Below, one piece after another: positions 25,951 through 38,109 of a DNA stretch of 64,000 nucleotides (its first letter is position 1; the number at the start of each line of letters is the position of its first letter). Where the stretch lies: the NCBI GenBank assembly GCA_947359465.1, contig OX375875.1, positions 14,843,439 to 14,907,438 of the forward strand, written 5' to 3'. Position numbers and translations under genes: made by a program. The stretch is from Metellina segmentata. Lineage: Eukaryota > Arthropoda > Arachnida > Araneae > Tetragnathidae. A model generated the notes under the pieces. That model was not told where the DNA came from and did no database searches. It saw nothing but the letters and a program-made list of their open reading frames with translations.

Positions 25951-26219
25951 TTTAAAATTGTTAGTTAAGACATAATCCTTCCTCGGAATTGCCGATATCC
26001 ATTTTCTTCCGAGCTCTGGATCAGATGGGAAGCTGAAGTCTTGAAACTTGGGATTTTTCATCATAGTTAACTCGTAGTTGAGGAACTGAACACTCAAAGA
26101 TATATTAATACTGCCTTTGAGTTATTAAAAATATATAAAGTTAAAAACAATCCTTCCGCAATTTTCACCACACAGTGTACGTAGATATTTCAGGCTTCTT
26201 CGTAACCAGTGTGCGTTCC

Positions 26220-26297
26220 TATCATCGCCTAATTTTTGTGACGTCACTACTTTCTAGTGACGTAGTGGTTCGGCTTTCTTATCTCTAGGAGGTATTG
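26220..26297 (-). repeat. Right terminal inverted repeat of the P-like element
   Basis: The complement of the left end, ending ctctaggaggtattg. It also carries an extra local palindrome, actactttctagtgacgtagt, between the outer and inner TIR blocks. Confidence 0.85.
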
Positions 26298-26458
26298 ACA
26301 CAATTCAATTATTTCAGAACTACTTGTAGTGCCAACCTCATGAGTTACAGGTTAATGGTTAGATGGAAATATGGATTTGATTTTACACATGAATCTTACC
26401 AAACTGGATAAAAACTCCCGACGTACTGCAAACAGTTCTTCAAGTTTCATCAACTCAC

Positions 26459-26510
26459 CACATTGATGTAGCCAACAGGACTTTACACACAGAGACAGCA
26501 TCAAGTTTCA
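26459..26510 (-). CDS. Candidate 52-nt exon of an unidentified host gene
   Basis: Minus strand, between a 3' splice site ttattttcatag (AG at 26511-26512) and a 5' splice site ATGTG|GTGAGTT. Only one frame is open: KLDAVSVCKVLLATSM. It starts two bases before a codon and ends two bases into one. That matches both the outgoing phase of the 42.4-kb candidate and the incoming phase of the 11.2-kb candidate. A short exon with this support is suggestive, not proof. The P-like element sits next to it, at 19,964-26,297. Confidence 0.28.
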
Positions 26511-29500
26511 CTATGAAAATAATTTTTAATTTCAGTTGTTCTGTATGCATTGTTGCACGTTAACACAAAAAGGGTACTGTATCTCAACGATTACAGACAC
26601 TTTTAGTTATCATGAAGTATGATCAAAGTTTACGTATTAGAACTTCAGACATCACGATTGTGAAATTTTTTCACAAGGTGTGTCATTTAATCATAACGCA
26701 TTAGAACGCAGTTGAAAACGAGCAATCAGGATTAGGACATTTGTACTAGAAGGCGTGTATATGACTGTTATAAAGGAAACAAAAGAAAAAAAAAATATTT
26801 TTATCACAGGATAATATAAAAATTCTCGTTTTACGTTTAAAAAATTATTTTTCAAACACTTACATAAATTAAAGAGAAACAAATTATTTTATTAAACAAG
26901 GCGCGGCATATCTACCCCCGAATAACACTGCTATTAATAAAACATCGCCCCACAGTGTGACTATGTATTATTATATTTCTACTGTACAAACATCGCACGT
27001 GAAATATGGCGCATTCATCTGTAAGAAGTCAGACTCCCAACTGTCGAAGATAGGTTACAACTTTATAAATACAGTGATTGTCAAGCAATTATTTTGTGCC
27101 CATCCCGCGGGTTCCCGCGAAGTCAAGTGCCCAATTCCTTTTCAAATTTGCAAAACTGCCATTCAGATAATATTTTAGAGATGGTTTCACCAAGGAATTA
27201 CTTGAAAGAGACTCTTCAAAATCATGAATATCTTGTATGCAAGATATTACGGATTTACAAAGGTAAAAACTGAAAACTGACTAACTGTACACGATTATCT
27301 TGCAAAATACCTGCATTTTATTAACGTCCCCAATCTTTACTGCAAGCCTCAGAGATCACCGGGAATAGACACTAGACAGAACACCCTTCTCCAATGTCCT
27401 TGTATTCGTGCATCTTCTGAGGATTATCTCTGCTAGGAAGTAAGAGATCGAATGGATCAATATATTTTTTCCCTACTTGCATGACCATGGCGACCCCTCT
27501 AAATGGATTAACATAGCCCTTAGATATCGATGACGCTATATCTTGACCATCCATGTATAACCAATTTTACTGATGACGAGATAACTAGTCCTCGAGATAT
27601 TGCCATTTTTTTATAATGGTGAGATCAAGATCTGATCAGTTTTTATTCTAATGATTAGATATCTCGTTGAGATAACCACCAGGATCGTAATATTATTTTT
27701 TACTTTCATGTTTATTTAAGTCATCTCTTTATATGTATTTAGTAACTTGTCTTTGAAATCCTCTATTGAAAATAAAATCCATTATTTTAACTGGTATATT
27801 TGGAGTATTTGCAGTGTTATTAAGAAGTACGTATTTTCACTTGAAGATTTTTGTTTTAAATTGTGACTTTAAAAAATACAGTTTATTTCCACAGGTGATT
27901 GGTGTATTGTAAAATTCTTTTCAGGGAGAAAACATCGGATTGTGCAAATACGTAATCATCTAATTATGACATAATTAGCTTGTTTTTTTAAGCATATCAC
28001 AGATTCTAATTTGTTCAGAAATCAAATTACATTTGCAAATTTTCCTAATGCTTCATGTTTGAAACTCCATCAAGTTGCTAGAAAAAATAAGTTTTATTTT
28101 TTATTTTTTTTTAACAATTTTTTATACAAGGAAACGTAAAAAAAAACCCATTAAAACTTAAAAAAACATTTAAACTTAAAAAAACAACATTTTTTCAGGG
28201 GTTTCAACATTTAAAAATATATTTTTTACTAAATACTCTGAATGAGGTTAAAAAAAAATCATCCACTGTATTATTTAGATCATAATGATGCAAAAATAAT
28301 TTTAAAAAAAATGATGCTTTAAAAAAAAACATTATTTTTTGGAATGAATTCATTTGAGATATCACGTTTTAAACAAAGCATCCTATTGCATAAACACAGT
28401 TCTTCAGAATTTAAGTTTAAAGTTTTAGAAACATGTCTGTTCATGGTGACCGCACCTAATGCGAAAACTCTTGTAACTAGAAAACTATTTTGAATATTTG
28501 CAAGAAATTGGAATAGTTTCAAAGCCAAAAAATTGGATAGTATTTTGAATGAAAAAATATTTTGATATTCTGGTCGATTTTTGTGATTTCTAGTGTACAC
28601 ATTAAAATTCTCTGTTTTGAAATAATGAATTTGTTTCATTATTCGTAATAAAACAATTAGCTGAACAAGAACAGGAATTCAATTTATATAATTATTTCCT
28701 TGTGTACACGATTCGGCAAAAGCATTTCCCTCACGAATGTCCCTAAAATTACCCATTTAGTTAACATCGGAAAACTATTTTCATAAATCTACTCCAAACT
28801 CATTCATTATCATCGCATAATACACGGAAGAGTAACGGCCGTTCGAAAGCACGCTTGAACGTTTCATTTGAATAAAGACAATTACCATTATCTATTCCAA
28901 AGTGCAACCAGTATATAAAAAAACGATATTATTAAACGTAATTCTTGCATTAAAAATCCCATTGTGCCAAAGGAGATGAAATAATATGATTGCCTTAATG
29001 TGTGGAATAAATCGAAGAACAGCGATTCGTTACTGTTGAAAGAGGAATTCACCCCCACCCCTCTACCAAGCTAAATAATTTAAGTGGCGATTTGGAATTC
29101 ATTTGGAAATAAATCACATCGAGGAAGAATTGTAGTCATCTATTATTTTTTGGAATTATTCAATGAACGGTTGCCGAACGAGAACTGGTTCGCAGATTAA
29201 TTTAAATGAAAACGACAAAAAATCGTTTGCGTATCAGAAATGTAATGAAGCGGAGAGAATCTCATTTTTGATTCGTTAATCGTTAGACAGGTTCTTCAAA
29301 CAATTAAATGATGAAGGCTCTTAAGCAAACATTAAGGTAAATAACAAGAATAAAGTGTGTGCTTACTGAGAGATACTTCAATTAATATTCACTCATAATT
29401 CCAAATGAAATGAATAGTAATGGATAATTAACTCCAGGCTTCTTATTTTTGCAGTGTAGGAATTAAATTGGAACTGTTTTATTTTCTTTGAGAGTGATAA

Positions 29501-30680
29501 AAAATTAATTGTGTGATATGTAAGAAAACAGTGTTGTCGAAATAGTTAGGTTTTAGTTTAATTTAACGTAATGATAAAAAATAAATTTCAATCCACATCA
29601 GGTTCTAAAGAATGCTTCAGGTTTACTGGAAAACTCAGATTAATAAACTGGAAATCCGAGTTAGAAGTATAATATCCTTTAAAAATAACTTATTAGGATA
29701 CTTACTTATAAAATTGTTTTCTTTCACATGATTGAATTAATCGAATACGCGTCTCTTAAATTAATACGCTTTAAGTAAATTGAGAAATTTTGAGTAAAAA
29801 ACGAGTATGTGCTTAGTTTCTCATCAAACAAATTAAGTGCTTATTATTCACAAATAAAAGGTATGAAAATGTAATTTGCACTTAAGTATATAATTTATAT
29901 TTTAATTGTTTCAAGTAGAAATAATTAACAGATCAACGCGAAAATTTTTTAACGCTTATTTTGGAAAGGCACATGCAAAGTAATAGCATCACTGGATTGT
30001 AGACTATTGTATGGAGTAAAATATCGCAAGGTTTGTATAAAGTTCTATGGGACTGTATCAATGTTTTAATATTAAGTTTGATGTCTTGGGGCCCAATTTT
30101 TTATTAACGGCTTTAATTGGCTTTAACTCAGCAAAAAATGATCATAGAGCGATAAAAGGAGACAAAACGTATTTTTCAAAATACGTTTATGGATAAATAT
30201 TGAGTTTTGCAATGAAAAGCATAATATATTCGAGATTTTTATTATTAATTATTTATATTTCAGATCTTTTTTTCCTCAAAATGCCCTCTTATTGGTTAAA
30301 TTATTATACCAAACAAAAGTCGCTGTAAGGTGACTGGCCAAACCTTCGTGTTTAGAAATAGGAATATGGGCGAATATAGGATACTTAATGAGAAACATAA
30401 TATATCAAAACACTACATCACATCTTTACTATGTATTTCGTATTTCTATTCCAGGTTTCTAACAGTAACACCGTAATGTTCATACTCGGAAGTGACTGTG
30501 GAATAATAAACCAAGTCGAATTTTATTGTCCCAACATATCGATCGATATAGATTAATATCGAATATTAAAATAAAAAAAATTAGCAATTAAATAATGTTT
30601 TTTGAAATTTAACTGGAAAAGGTGGTTATAGAGCTTCAAACGAAATCAAGCTTTATTGTTGAAGAATATTGATATGATGA
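26511..30680. other. Mostly AT-rich, with less AT-rich patches
   Basis: No assured gene. A 60-codon minus-strand frame at 27554-27372 (…YVNPFRGVAMVMQVGKKY…) is unusual for this composition but unrecognised. About 27560-27690 carries 'gatgacgagataact' and 'gatatctcgttgagataacc', related to the 9.5-kb palindrome family. 28080-28320 is a poly-A/T stretch. 28780-29300 is more complex and may be conserved noncoding DNA. Confidence 0.35.
30455..30556 (+). other. Open segment after a strong 3' splice-like site
   Basis: 'tatttcgtatttctattccag' is a near-ideal acceptor. It is followed by 33 open codons (VSNSNTVMFILGSDCGIINQ…) and a TAA. No 5' splice site, similarity or partner exon was found. It may be coincidence. 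Confidence 0.15.
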
Positions 30681-31856
30681 ACTGATACATACTAATTAAG
30701 CATAATTAAAACAACAAATTTGTGATTATAACTTTATCAACATTTTCAAGAATCAATAATTTTCTCTGCCACAATTTCCCAAAATAAACTCCAAGTAGTT
30801 TCCATTAGTGAAACTACACAAATAGATTCATGTTGACTCCATGACTTAAAACACGTAACCTCTGTCGTACTTAGGAGCTAAAGAGGAAGTAAAATGGATA
30901 CCCCCATATGAATTCATTCAACTATTTCCGTGCATGTATATTATTTATATTGCCCTTTTCCATCTGCTACACGAACTGATACATACTAATTAAGCATAAT
31001 TAAAATAACAAATTTGTGGTTATAACTTTATCAACATTTTCAAGAATCAATAATTTTCACTGCCACAATTTCCCAAAATAAACTTCAAGTAGTTTCCATT
31101 AGTGAAACTACACAAATAGATTCATGTTGACTCCATGACTTAAAACACGTAACCTCTGTCGTACTTTGGAGTTAAAGAGGAAGTAAAATGTATACCCCCA
31201 TATGAATTTATTCAACTATTTCCGTGCATGTATATTATTTAAATTGCCCTTTTCCATCTGCTACACGAACTGATACATACTAATTAAGCATAATTAAAAT
31301 AACAAATTTGTGGTTATAACTTTATCAACATTTTCAAGAATCAATAATTTTCACTGCCACAATTTCCCAAAATAAACTTCAAGTAGTTTCCATTAGTGAA
31401 ACTACACAAATAGATTCATGTTGACTCCATGACTTAAAACACGTAACCTCTGTCGTACTTTGGAGTTAAAGAGGAAGTAAAATGTATACCCCCATATGAA
31501 TTCATTCAACTATTTCCGTACATGTATATTATTTAAATTGCCCTTTTCCATCTGCTACACGAACTGATACATACTAATTAAGCATAATTAAAATAACAAA
31601 TTTGTGATTATAACTTTATCAACATTTTCAAGAATCAATCATTTTCACTGCCACAATTTCCCAAAATAAACTCCAAGTAGTTTCCATTAGTGAAACTACA
31701 CAAATAGATTCATGTTGACTCCATGACTTAAAACACGTAACCTCTGTTGTACTTTGGAATTAAAGAGGAAGTAAAATGGATACCCCCATATGAATTCATT
31801 CGCCTATTTCCGTGCATGTATATTATTTAAATTGCCCTTTTCCATCTGCTACACGA
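30681..31856. repeat. Tandem array, exactly four 294-bp units
   Basis: Units begin at 30681, 30975, 31269 and 31563 with actgatacatactaattaag, and the next period point falls at 31857, where the repeat stops. Units two and three are nearly identical; one and four share several variants (ctccaagtag, tggataccc). Each unit holds a small hairpin, gtagtttc / gaaactac with a 7-base loop. No unit encodes a protein. Confidence 0.95.
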
Positions 31857-31859
31857 ACT

Positions 31860-32640
31860 CGGTATTTATAGAATCCCCGTGCATATTAAATGAAATTTCC
31901 TACCAAAAAAAACTCTTTTGTTTTCCATTATTAATAATATCCCGGCCTCCAGAATCCTTTCTTGTCCATCCCGCGCACAATAAAAACCACACAGCCTGCC
32001 AGAATGAAGATAATCAAGCCTTTAATGCGATGCCGTGCTAAGAAGTTACGATAAAAAAATTCGCACACGGCCTCGAATAATGTGCAACTCCATGTATAAT
32101 CATCCATCACACCATGGAGGAGAAACTTAAACCTATTATCTATCCCCAGAAAATGACAACCGACTTTTAAATGAAGGCACCGAAGAGAACGAAAAAGAAA
32201 ACTCATTATATGTGCGAAACACTTCTTATTTCTTGTTTTTCAGCGAGCCCTTGCGGCTGTTTTGTGTTCCTCCGCATATTTAAAAGCTCTTCAACATTAG
32301 ATAAGGCTCGCAAAAAACTCGCGCTAAAACGTCCTGAAATTGGGCGTCGGGATGTTTATTAATTTTGAAGAGGGATTCAGTTGTTTGGGCGCAACTGTTT
32401 ACAGGATTGAGAGATACTCGCGCTTTTTTTAAAAATGGCGAAGCGGAAAAAGTTCTCTTTGACAAAATGGGTGTAATTAAAGGGATCTTTGCATCTTCAT
32501 CTTGTGTAAGTGGAGTACGTTGGGGAATTTTTGGCTTTGGACGTTTTATTAACTGCGCGTTTTTATTGTCTAAAGCGAGTGGATGTGAAATGCTGTAGAT
32601 TATACTTTCTTTGTTTACTTGCATTGCGTTAATTCCAAAG
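31860..32640. other. GC-richer block with long open frames on both strands
   Basis: Composition differs from the flanks and several frames stay open. At 32241-32243 a very strong 3' splice-like site (tttcttgtttttcag) is followed by an open stretch of 38 codons (SPCGCFVFLRIFKSSS…). No domain is recognisable and no donor follows. It could be an exon, a promoter-type region or conserved noncoding sequence. Confidence 0.25.
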
Positions 32641-33962
32641 CTGAAATGCTCGTTAAAGACAGCTATTCTGTAATGAAAAATTTGTCACGATACTTTTTAT
32701 ATTCAGTGACACTATTTTCTTCATTAAAACTGTACTGTACCGCCGCTTAAAATTAGTTTTATTGCCAAATAAACAAACGACACATTGCTTTCGAAATTTC
32801 ATGTTTTTGAATGGCATCAATTCTGCTGAGTTGAACTTGAATCACGTAGGATAGGATTGGTAAAAACGTCTTGGTGATGCTAGCGTAATTTTGGTTCAAG
32901 TACTAGTGACTGCGTATGACCTGTAAATATATAAATAACTTCTTGCATGTGTGGTTGTGTGTGGCATTGCTCATAGATCTCATTTACTACATATGAATCA
33001 TACTATGTATACGTATATATATATATATATATATCATTACTACATACTGTATATTAATCACATATTTTGTGATTGTACAAGATTATACTCTACATTGACC
33101 ATAATTTAAACTCAAGCAAAATTTCTTAAAAAGTTAAGAAATTACTATTCAACATAAATCGTCTCTTAGAAAGAATAGTTTTATTTATTTTTTATTTTTT
33201 CTGATGAAAACAATTTTTGGTTTATAAAACGCAGTTATTAAAATATATGATATATAAATATACATTTACAATGAAATAAGTGGGTAAAATTTCGGCATTC
33301 TGATTTTCAGTTGATTTAATTTGTCGTCATTCGAATATTTATATATTTGGAGATTGTAAAATTAAATTCGATGAGAAGGATTTATATTGTGACCCAAACA
33401 AAAGCCAGACAGAAAGCGAAGACTTTACTTTTGTTACCCGAACGCTCTCGAGGGATACATATTAGGGTTACTTTAAAATGTTGTTTATTGCCATTTTTGG
33501 TAACGTTTCGAATTTAATCTAACTGGTATTAACCAATGAACACTTATGTATCAATTTGGAATTGAGTCATTGATTATTGGCAGAGCACTGAAGTACTGTT
33601 TGTAAAGTAAATCAACAAACTTCACTTTCGCAGGAAACACGTATCACGTCAGAAAAACTACATCCACCTACATTTAGCTTGACAGAAAATGACTCTTTAA
33701 TGGATGGATACATTTTGTGATTGCATAAAGAAATCTAACCGATTTCAATTTTCTCGATATTTTTTCTGAAATCCAAATTGTAAATCACAATTAGTGTGCA
33801 ACAAAAACAAACAAATTGTGTTTCATAAATAGCTATGCAATAATAAATGTTTCAACATGATGAATCTTTGAACGGTAGTTTCACTTATTTTCTTATGATG
33901 AGTACGCATCACAGTCGCCACTAAGCTGTACAAGAAATAATGCTTAAACTTTTATGATAATA
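32641..33962. other. AT-rich DNA without identified features
   Basis: A short (TA)n run lies at about 33015-33035. The 33385-33480 segment is less AT-rich and unassigned. Confidence 0.35.
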
Positions 33963-35550
33963 CTAGCAAAATACCCGACCTTACTCGGTTTGAATTGGTT
34001 TACTCTAGATTGAAGAGATAATCAAAATTTATAATGACTTACGTTTTTTGTAGAATAAAAATTTATTTTAACACCTTTCGCCATCTTTATATTTTCTACA
34101 ACTTACTTTAGACACAAATCCTACACAATTCATCCATTCATGTAATACATTTCACATACATCGCACAATTGCTGTATGACAAAGCTACAAAATGACGAAA
34201 GGTAATACTAAGGTTACTACTATAAAAGACGATTTATAGAAAGATTTGGAATTCCCTTTCTTAAGTTCTTTTCATGTTCAACTCAATTAATTAAAATTAC
34301 GATTTACGGCGAGTGCTCTCGCACTCATAGTCAACAAAACAATATTTTTTTTTACTTGTGACACTCTTGCCTCCGGTATGCGACATTGTGAAATTTTGCA
34401 ATCTTCTCCTGTCATTACTACAACGAATTTTTTAATGTTGGAAAAAGTTCTAGTTTGGAATTTTAAACATTATTATTCTTTCAATAACGGCATTATTCTT
34501 TAAATAACGGCATTATTCTTTAAATAACGGCATTATTCTTTCAATAATGGCATAACTACACTTAAAATTTACTGAAAATTTATACTGACTTACCTAACAT
34601 TTTTAAGTCTAATACTTTGTGGTGCTGTTGCGTGTGATGAGAAGGAAAACACATTTATTAAAATAATAAATATTTAAAACAGGAAACAGCGAAATAAAAC
34701 AAAATAAAAGATGTCGCAAAAAATTGTTCTAAAGATATTAATTTGTGATTCAAATTTATCTCTTGATCTCGCACAGTTGCCACAACTTACAACTAAAAGT
34801 GTACAAAATTTAGAAATGAGAAATTAATTCAGAGCGAAAGAACCAGAAAAAATATCACTGCTTGCGCGATCTTGTTCATTCTCGTTTCGTTGAAAAATAT
34901 CGTCTGTCCCAAATATTCGGAAAATCGTTTTCATTGCGCAAAGAATAAAAATAAGACTCGGAATAAATGAAGTATCAGAGATGAAATTCCATAAAAAAAA
35001 ATAATAATTTTTTGAAGAATAATTACTTTTTCAGCAGTACTGGTAAAGCAATTGAAGTAATCGTAATATTCAATAGACATTCCAATTTTTCCAAAACTAC
35101 CAAATTATAGTAGATTTAAGTATACTTACTCAGGTGTTTTAACATGAAACTCAACTAAATATAACAATAAAGAAATGTTTAATATTGCATTCACTAAACT
35201 AATAGATAATGTATAAAATAAAACACACTGCAATCAAATATCTGGAATACAATTCATGTATGTGTGATGCTTACACAAACACAAAATCGAGCATAGAACA
35301 GAAAGACGGACAGACAGACTTTCGCAACCAATGCCACTCACTAAATGAAGATAAGTACTCACTGTATGCAAATTTCCATGAAAATATATTAAACCGCGTG
35401 GACGTGTATAGGGCACAACATACAGACAGACAGACACCAAACGAGAAAAAGGCGGATTCGGTATCAGAAGGGTCCAAAACGGATAGAAAACTTGAAATGG
35501 GTCGAAAATATTGAATGTACAAACAAACACTCCATTCTTATTTATATAGA
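33963..35550 (-). mobile_element. Non-autonomous Helitron, family C, 1.59 kb
   Basis: Read on the minus strand it begins A|TCTATATAAATAAGAATGG (35550) with 'agtgtttgtttgtacattc', and ends hairpin-attttgCTAG|T (33963). The terminal hairpin is ccga-gtaagg-tcgg, about 10 bases before CTAG as in canonical Helitrons. A second copy lies at 52.15-54.92 kb. Near its 5' end are 'gacagacaga' tracts shared with that copy. At 34465-34550 there is a four-copy repeat of a 20-21-base unit (cggcattattcttt). No Rep/helicase frame. Confidence 0.8.
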
Positions 35551-35819
35551 TACGTAGACGAACTTCCCATATAATATATTTTTAAACAATTGAATTATTT
35601 CTTTATCGAATAATTGTTATATTAAACACGCGGTTTCGTTAATTTTTGCAATTCGAATATTTAAAGATTTTAGATTGTAAAAAATAATATACCGTATTAT
35701 CTATATCGTAAAGGTAATTCTTTCGGTTCCATATTATCGGACACAATTGCTTTAAACCTGTTTTCGTGTCTAACGTCATCTAGGTGAAAGTGGTAAAGTT
35801 GAGTTGGTGGTCATCACTT

Positions 35820-35960
35820 AAGCCACGATCAAATACGAAACGCAAGGCGTAAAGATACGCTTTCAAGCCAATCAGAAACGCTGGAGTGAGTGGTGAAAAC
35901 GATCTTATTCGTTTGCGTGTGTCTCTTTGTGCCTTGCTTTTTCTACTTGACCACGGCTTT
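35820..35960. mobile_element. Short foldback MITE, about 140 bp
   Basis: Left arm 35820-35860 (aagccacgatcaaatacgaa…) and right arm 35915-35960 are inverted and about three-quarters identical, with a 54-base spacer. No target duplication is obvious. The arms share gcaaggc and aaaga blocks. Confidence 0.6.
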
Positions 35961-38109
35961 GGAGACAGTAAAAGGAAACTCGAGCTATTACAGGAATTTA
36001 ATTTCGTCAGCTCTATACAGTTAGACGTGTTTGATTGAACTTAAGCTATTACTGTTCAGTGTGTCGTGAAAGCAAAACATCCTTCAAGACAACAAGAGAG
36101 ATTTTCAGTGTAAAAACAAACAAACCAGATGGAAAACGGATGTATTACTTCCTGCCATTGAAATGCTCGGATACTATCAAGGTTCCTTAAAAATGCAGCC
36201 TATCGCTATTTTGACGATATTTGGAGTTACATTTTATCGGCTTTAACCAATTAACTATTCTGAATAATTTTTAAATCATTTTTGGGAATTTATATAAGCG
36301 GTGTTCTTAAATCACATTAAAAATAAACCTAGTGATGTCACAGCTGAAACATATACATGAGGGACAAATCAACTGCCCCTACATATAGCTTGACATGGAT
36401 TTCATTGAGTTAATTAATGTGATTAAATACCACTAATGTAATACACACACACACCTATGTAAAACGAACTAAACTTGAATATAGTGCTTTTGTGGAAGGC
36501 TCCACCGAATATTTTTTGTTTAATTACCTTCGAAAACAATGCAATAAACAAATACATTGGTATTTATAGTTGGGAACGTGGCCAGACAGTTTTGCTGAGC
36601 AATTACGAATGAAAATAAATTCGAGATAAGACCTTTTACAAAGGAAAACAAATACGTACATAAAAACAAACACATATGTCTAACAGAAAAAATGCTACAT
36701 AAAATAAGCCTACTTTCACAATTCACATTAAGTAAATGTCAACTAAAAAGGATGCTTAGAATTGAAAACCGTAGAGTATTAAGATTACAAAAAAGTTTAT
36801 AGTACACTATTCTCAGTTTATTCCCTAATGATACCAATACTAAGGTATTATAAGAGAACGGTAATACCTATTTTTTACTTTAAAAGGTTCTTATTTTAAA
36901 CATTTAATTCAATTTATCTCTTTATATAAATGAGAATTAATAACATTCTCCAACTCTAACATTAAACTAAGAAATCGCAAGCTTAAGTGGTAGTGCTGCT
37001 CAAAGTGAAGCATTAATTCTAAAAGTACCGTTTTAATGTGAATACATTATGCTAACACTGTACTTTATGTAAAATATGCTTTCATTTTGTTCAGATTTCT
37101 AACTGCTTTTAACTACTAACTTAAACTATTAACATTGTTTATATCATTCATATATTTATACATCATCAAACTGACTGAACCTTTAAAAATGTTTAATAAC
37201 AATAAAACCTAAGTTTGAACTTTTATTTTATTTAAATCTCCACTGCTCAGACTTACATGAACAAAATATTCTAGTTGCGTAAAAATCCCATTATAAACCT
37301 ATAAATAACATCTTTTGACCTTTTTATATTTTTTACTATGTTGGAAAAGTTGGAAGTGGCGAGCATTATTTTTTTTCAGGTAGTGGCACTCTTCCCAAAA
37401 AGGTTGTCCACCCCTGCTCTAGAAGAATGGGAGTAATAATACATTTTCTGTTCATATGAATTGGAATTAAACTTCGAATTCTGTATTCATATTTATATAC
37501 AGATATACTTTAATAATCTAGTCTTTGTGTTGATGGTAATTATTTAACCAAATAACAAAGTAATACAAAAGCGTTTTCGAATTATCATTTAATTATGAAT
37601 TTTCGTGTATGTATCATAGTGCCTACTTGTATTGTTTTTAAAATACCAGAGTACACATGAAATGGAATTGAAATCAAGCTTGTTCAATATTCCAGTTGAA
37701 CAGTAAGTAAATCCGTCACATAAGCTCTTGTTGAAGGACAGAGGAAACATTCATAATTTTGAATGGACATGTGAAACGGATTGCTTGAATATTTGTGCTA
37801 CTTCCAATTAATTCCAAACATATTTTGTAGAATATGACTGAATGTTCATTATAATGTATTTCTGAAATGATTGCTGCAACTCGTCACCTGATACATAATA
37901 ATAATGTATAAATATCACTTTAGATGTATATATTAAAGCTTATATATTAATAGAAAATTTGTGTTGGAGGATATTCCAACAATACTAGATATAAGTTATG
38001 GTAAATCAGTCAAGCATACATAGACTTATATACTTGGTCAGATACCGCCAAATACAATAGGCTACGAATTTCCATTTGGTTTGCGAAGCAAACTATTAAA
38101 AAGAAATAA
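35961..38109. other. AT-rich DNA; possible solo hAT end
   Basis: No gene seen. At about 37395-37422 'aaaggttgtccacccctgct' reads, on the other strand, like a hAT terminus (CAGGGGTGG…), but no partner was found. At 38040-38095 a fragment of a family B tail module (ggctacgaatttccatttgg, then gtttgc-gaa-gcaaac) abuts the next Helitron. Confidence 0.35.

Larger units (their letters stand above)
22230..26090 (-). pseudogene. P-element-like transposase with THAP domain, degraded
   Basis: Blocks in order on the minus strand: a partial THAP zinc finger (CSVPQ, then FQDFSFPSDPELGRKWISAI) in a first exon ending at 25951; an intron 25950-24091; then VSELHF and KPRLQKAAIPSIWK completing THAP. Further on comes the RNase H-like core around 23400-22900: DEIHLKAFLDYKGGDIIGV, ISDNNAINRKA, HPADPSKPLF and HILKCIRNNWLNQK, all typical of P/THAP9 transposases. 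The C-terminal block YCVHSLSK … LIKNLDRGGLKYP ends at a stop at 22230. At least one frameshift (after LHF) and several further breaks disable it. Such enzymes cut and paste the element using GTP as cofactor. Confidence 0.85.
19964..26297 (-). mobile_element. P-like (THAP) DNA transposon, 6.3 kb with nested insertions
   Basis: Both ends carry CAATACCTCCTAGAGATAAG in inverted orientation (from 19964 on plus; from 26297 on minus), continuing aaagcc(a/g)aaccact. An inner block GTGACGTCA…AAAAATTAGGCGATG is also present at both ends. Both flanks carry a direct duplication: acacaat at 19957-19963 and 26298-26304 (8 bp, gacacaat, if the outermost base is not counted). P elements make 8-bp duplications. 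Inside is a minus-strand THAP/P transposase pseudogene, a TA-flanked MITE (20991-21539) and a mariner derivative (24254-25066). Without these it would be about 5 kb. Confidence 0.85.
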
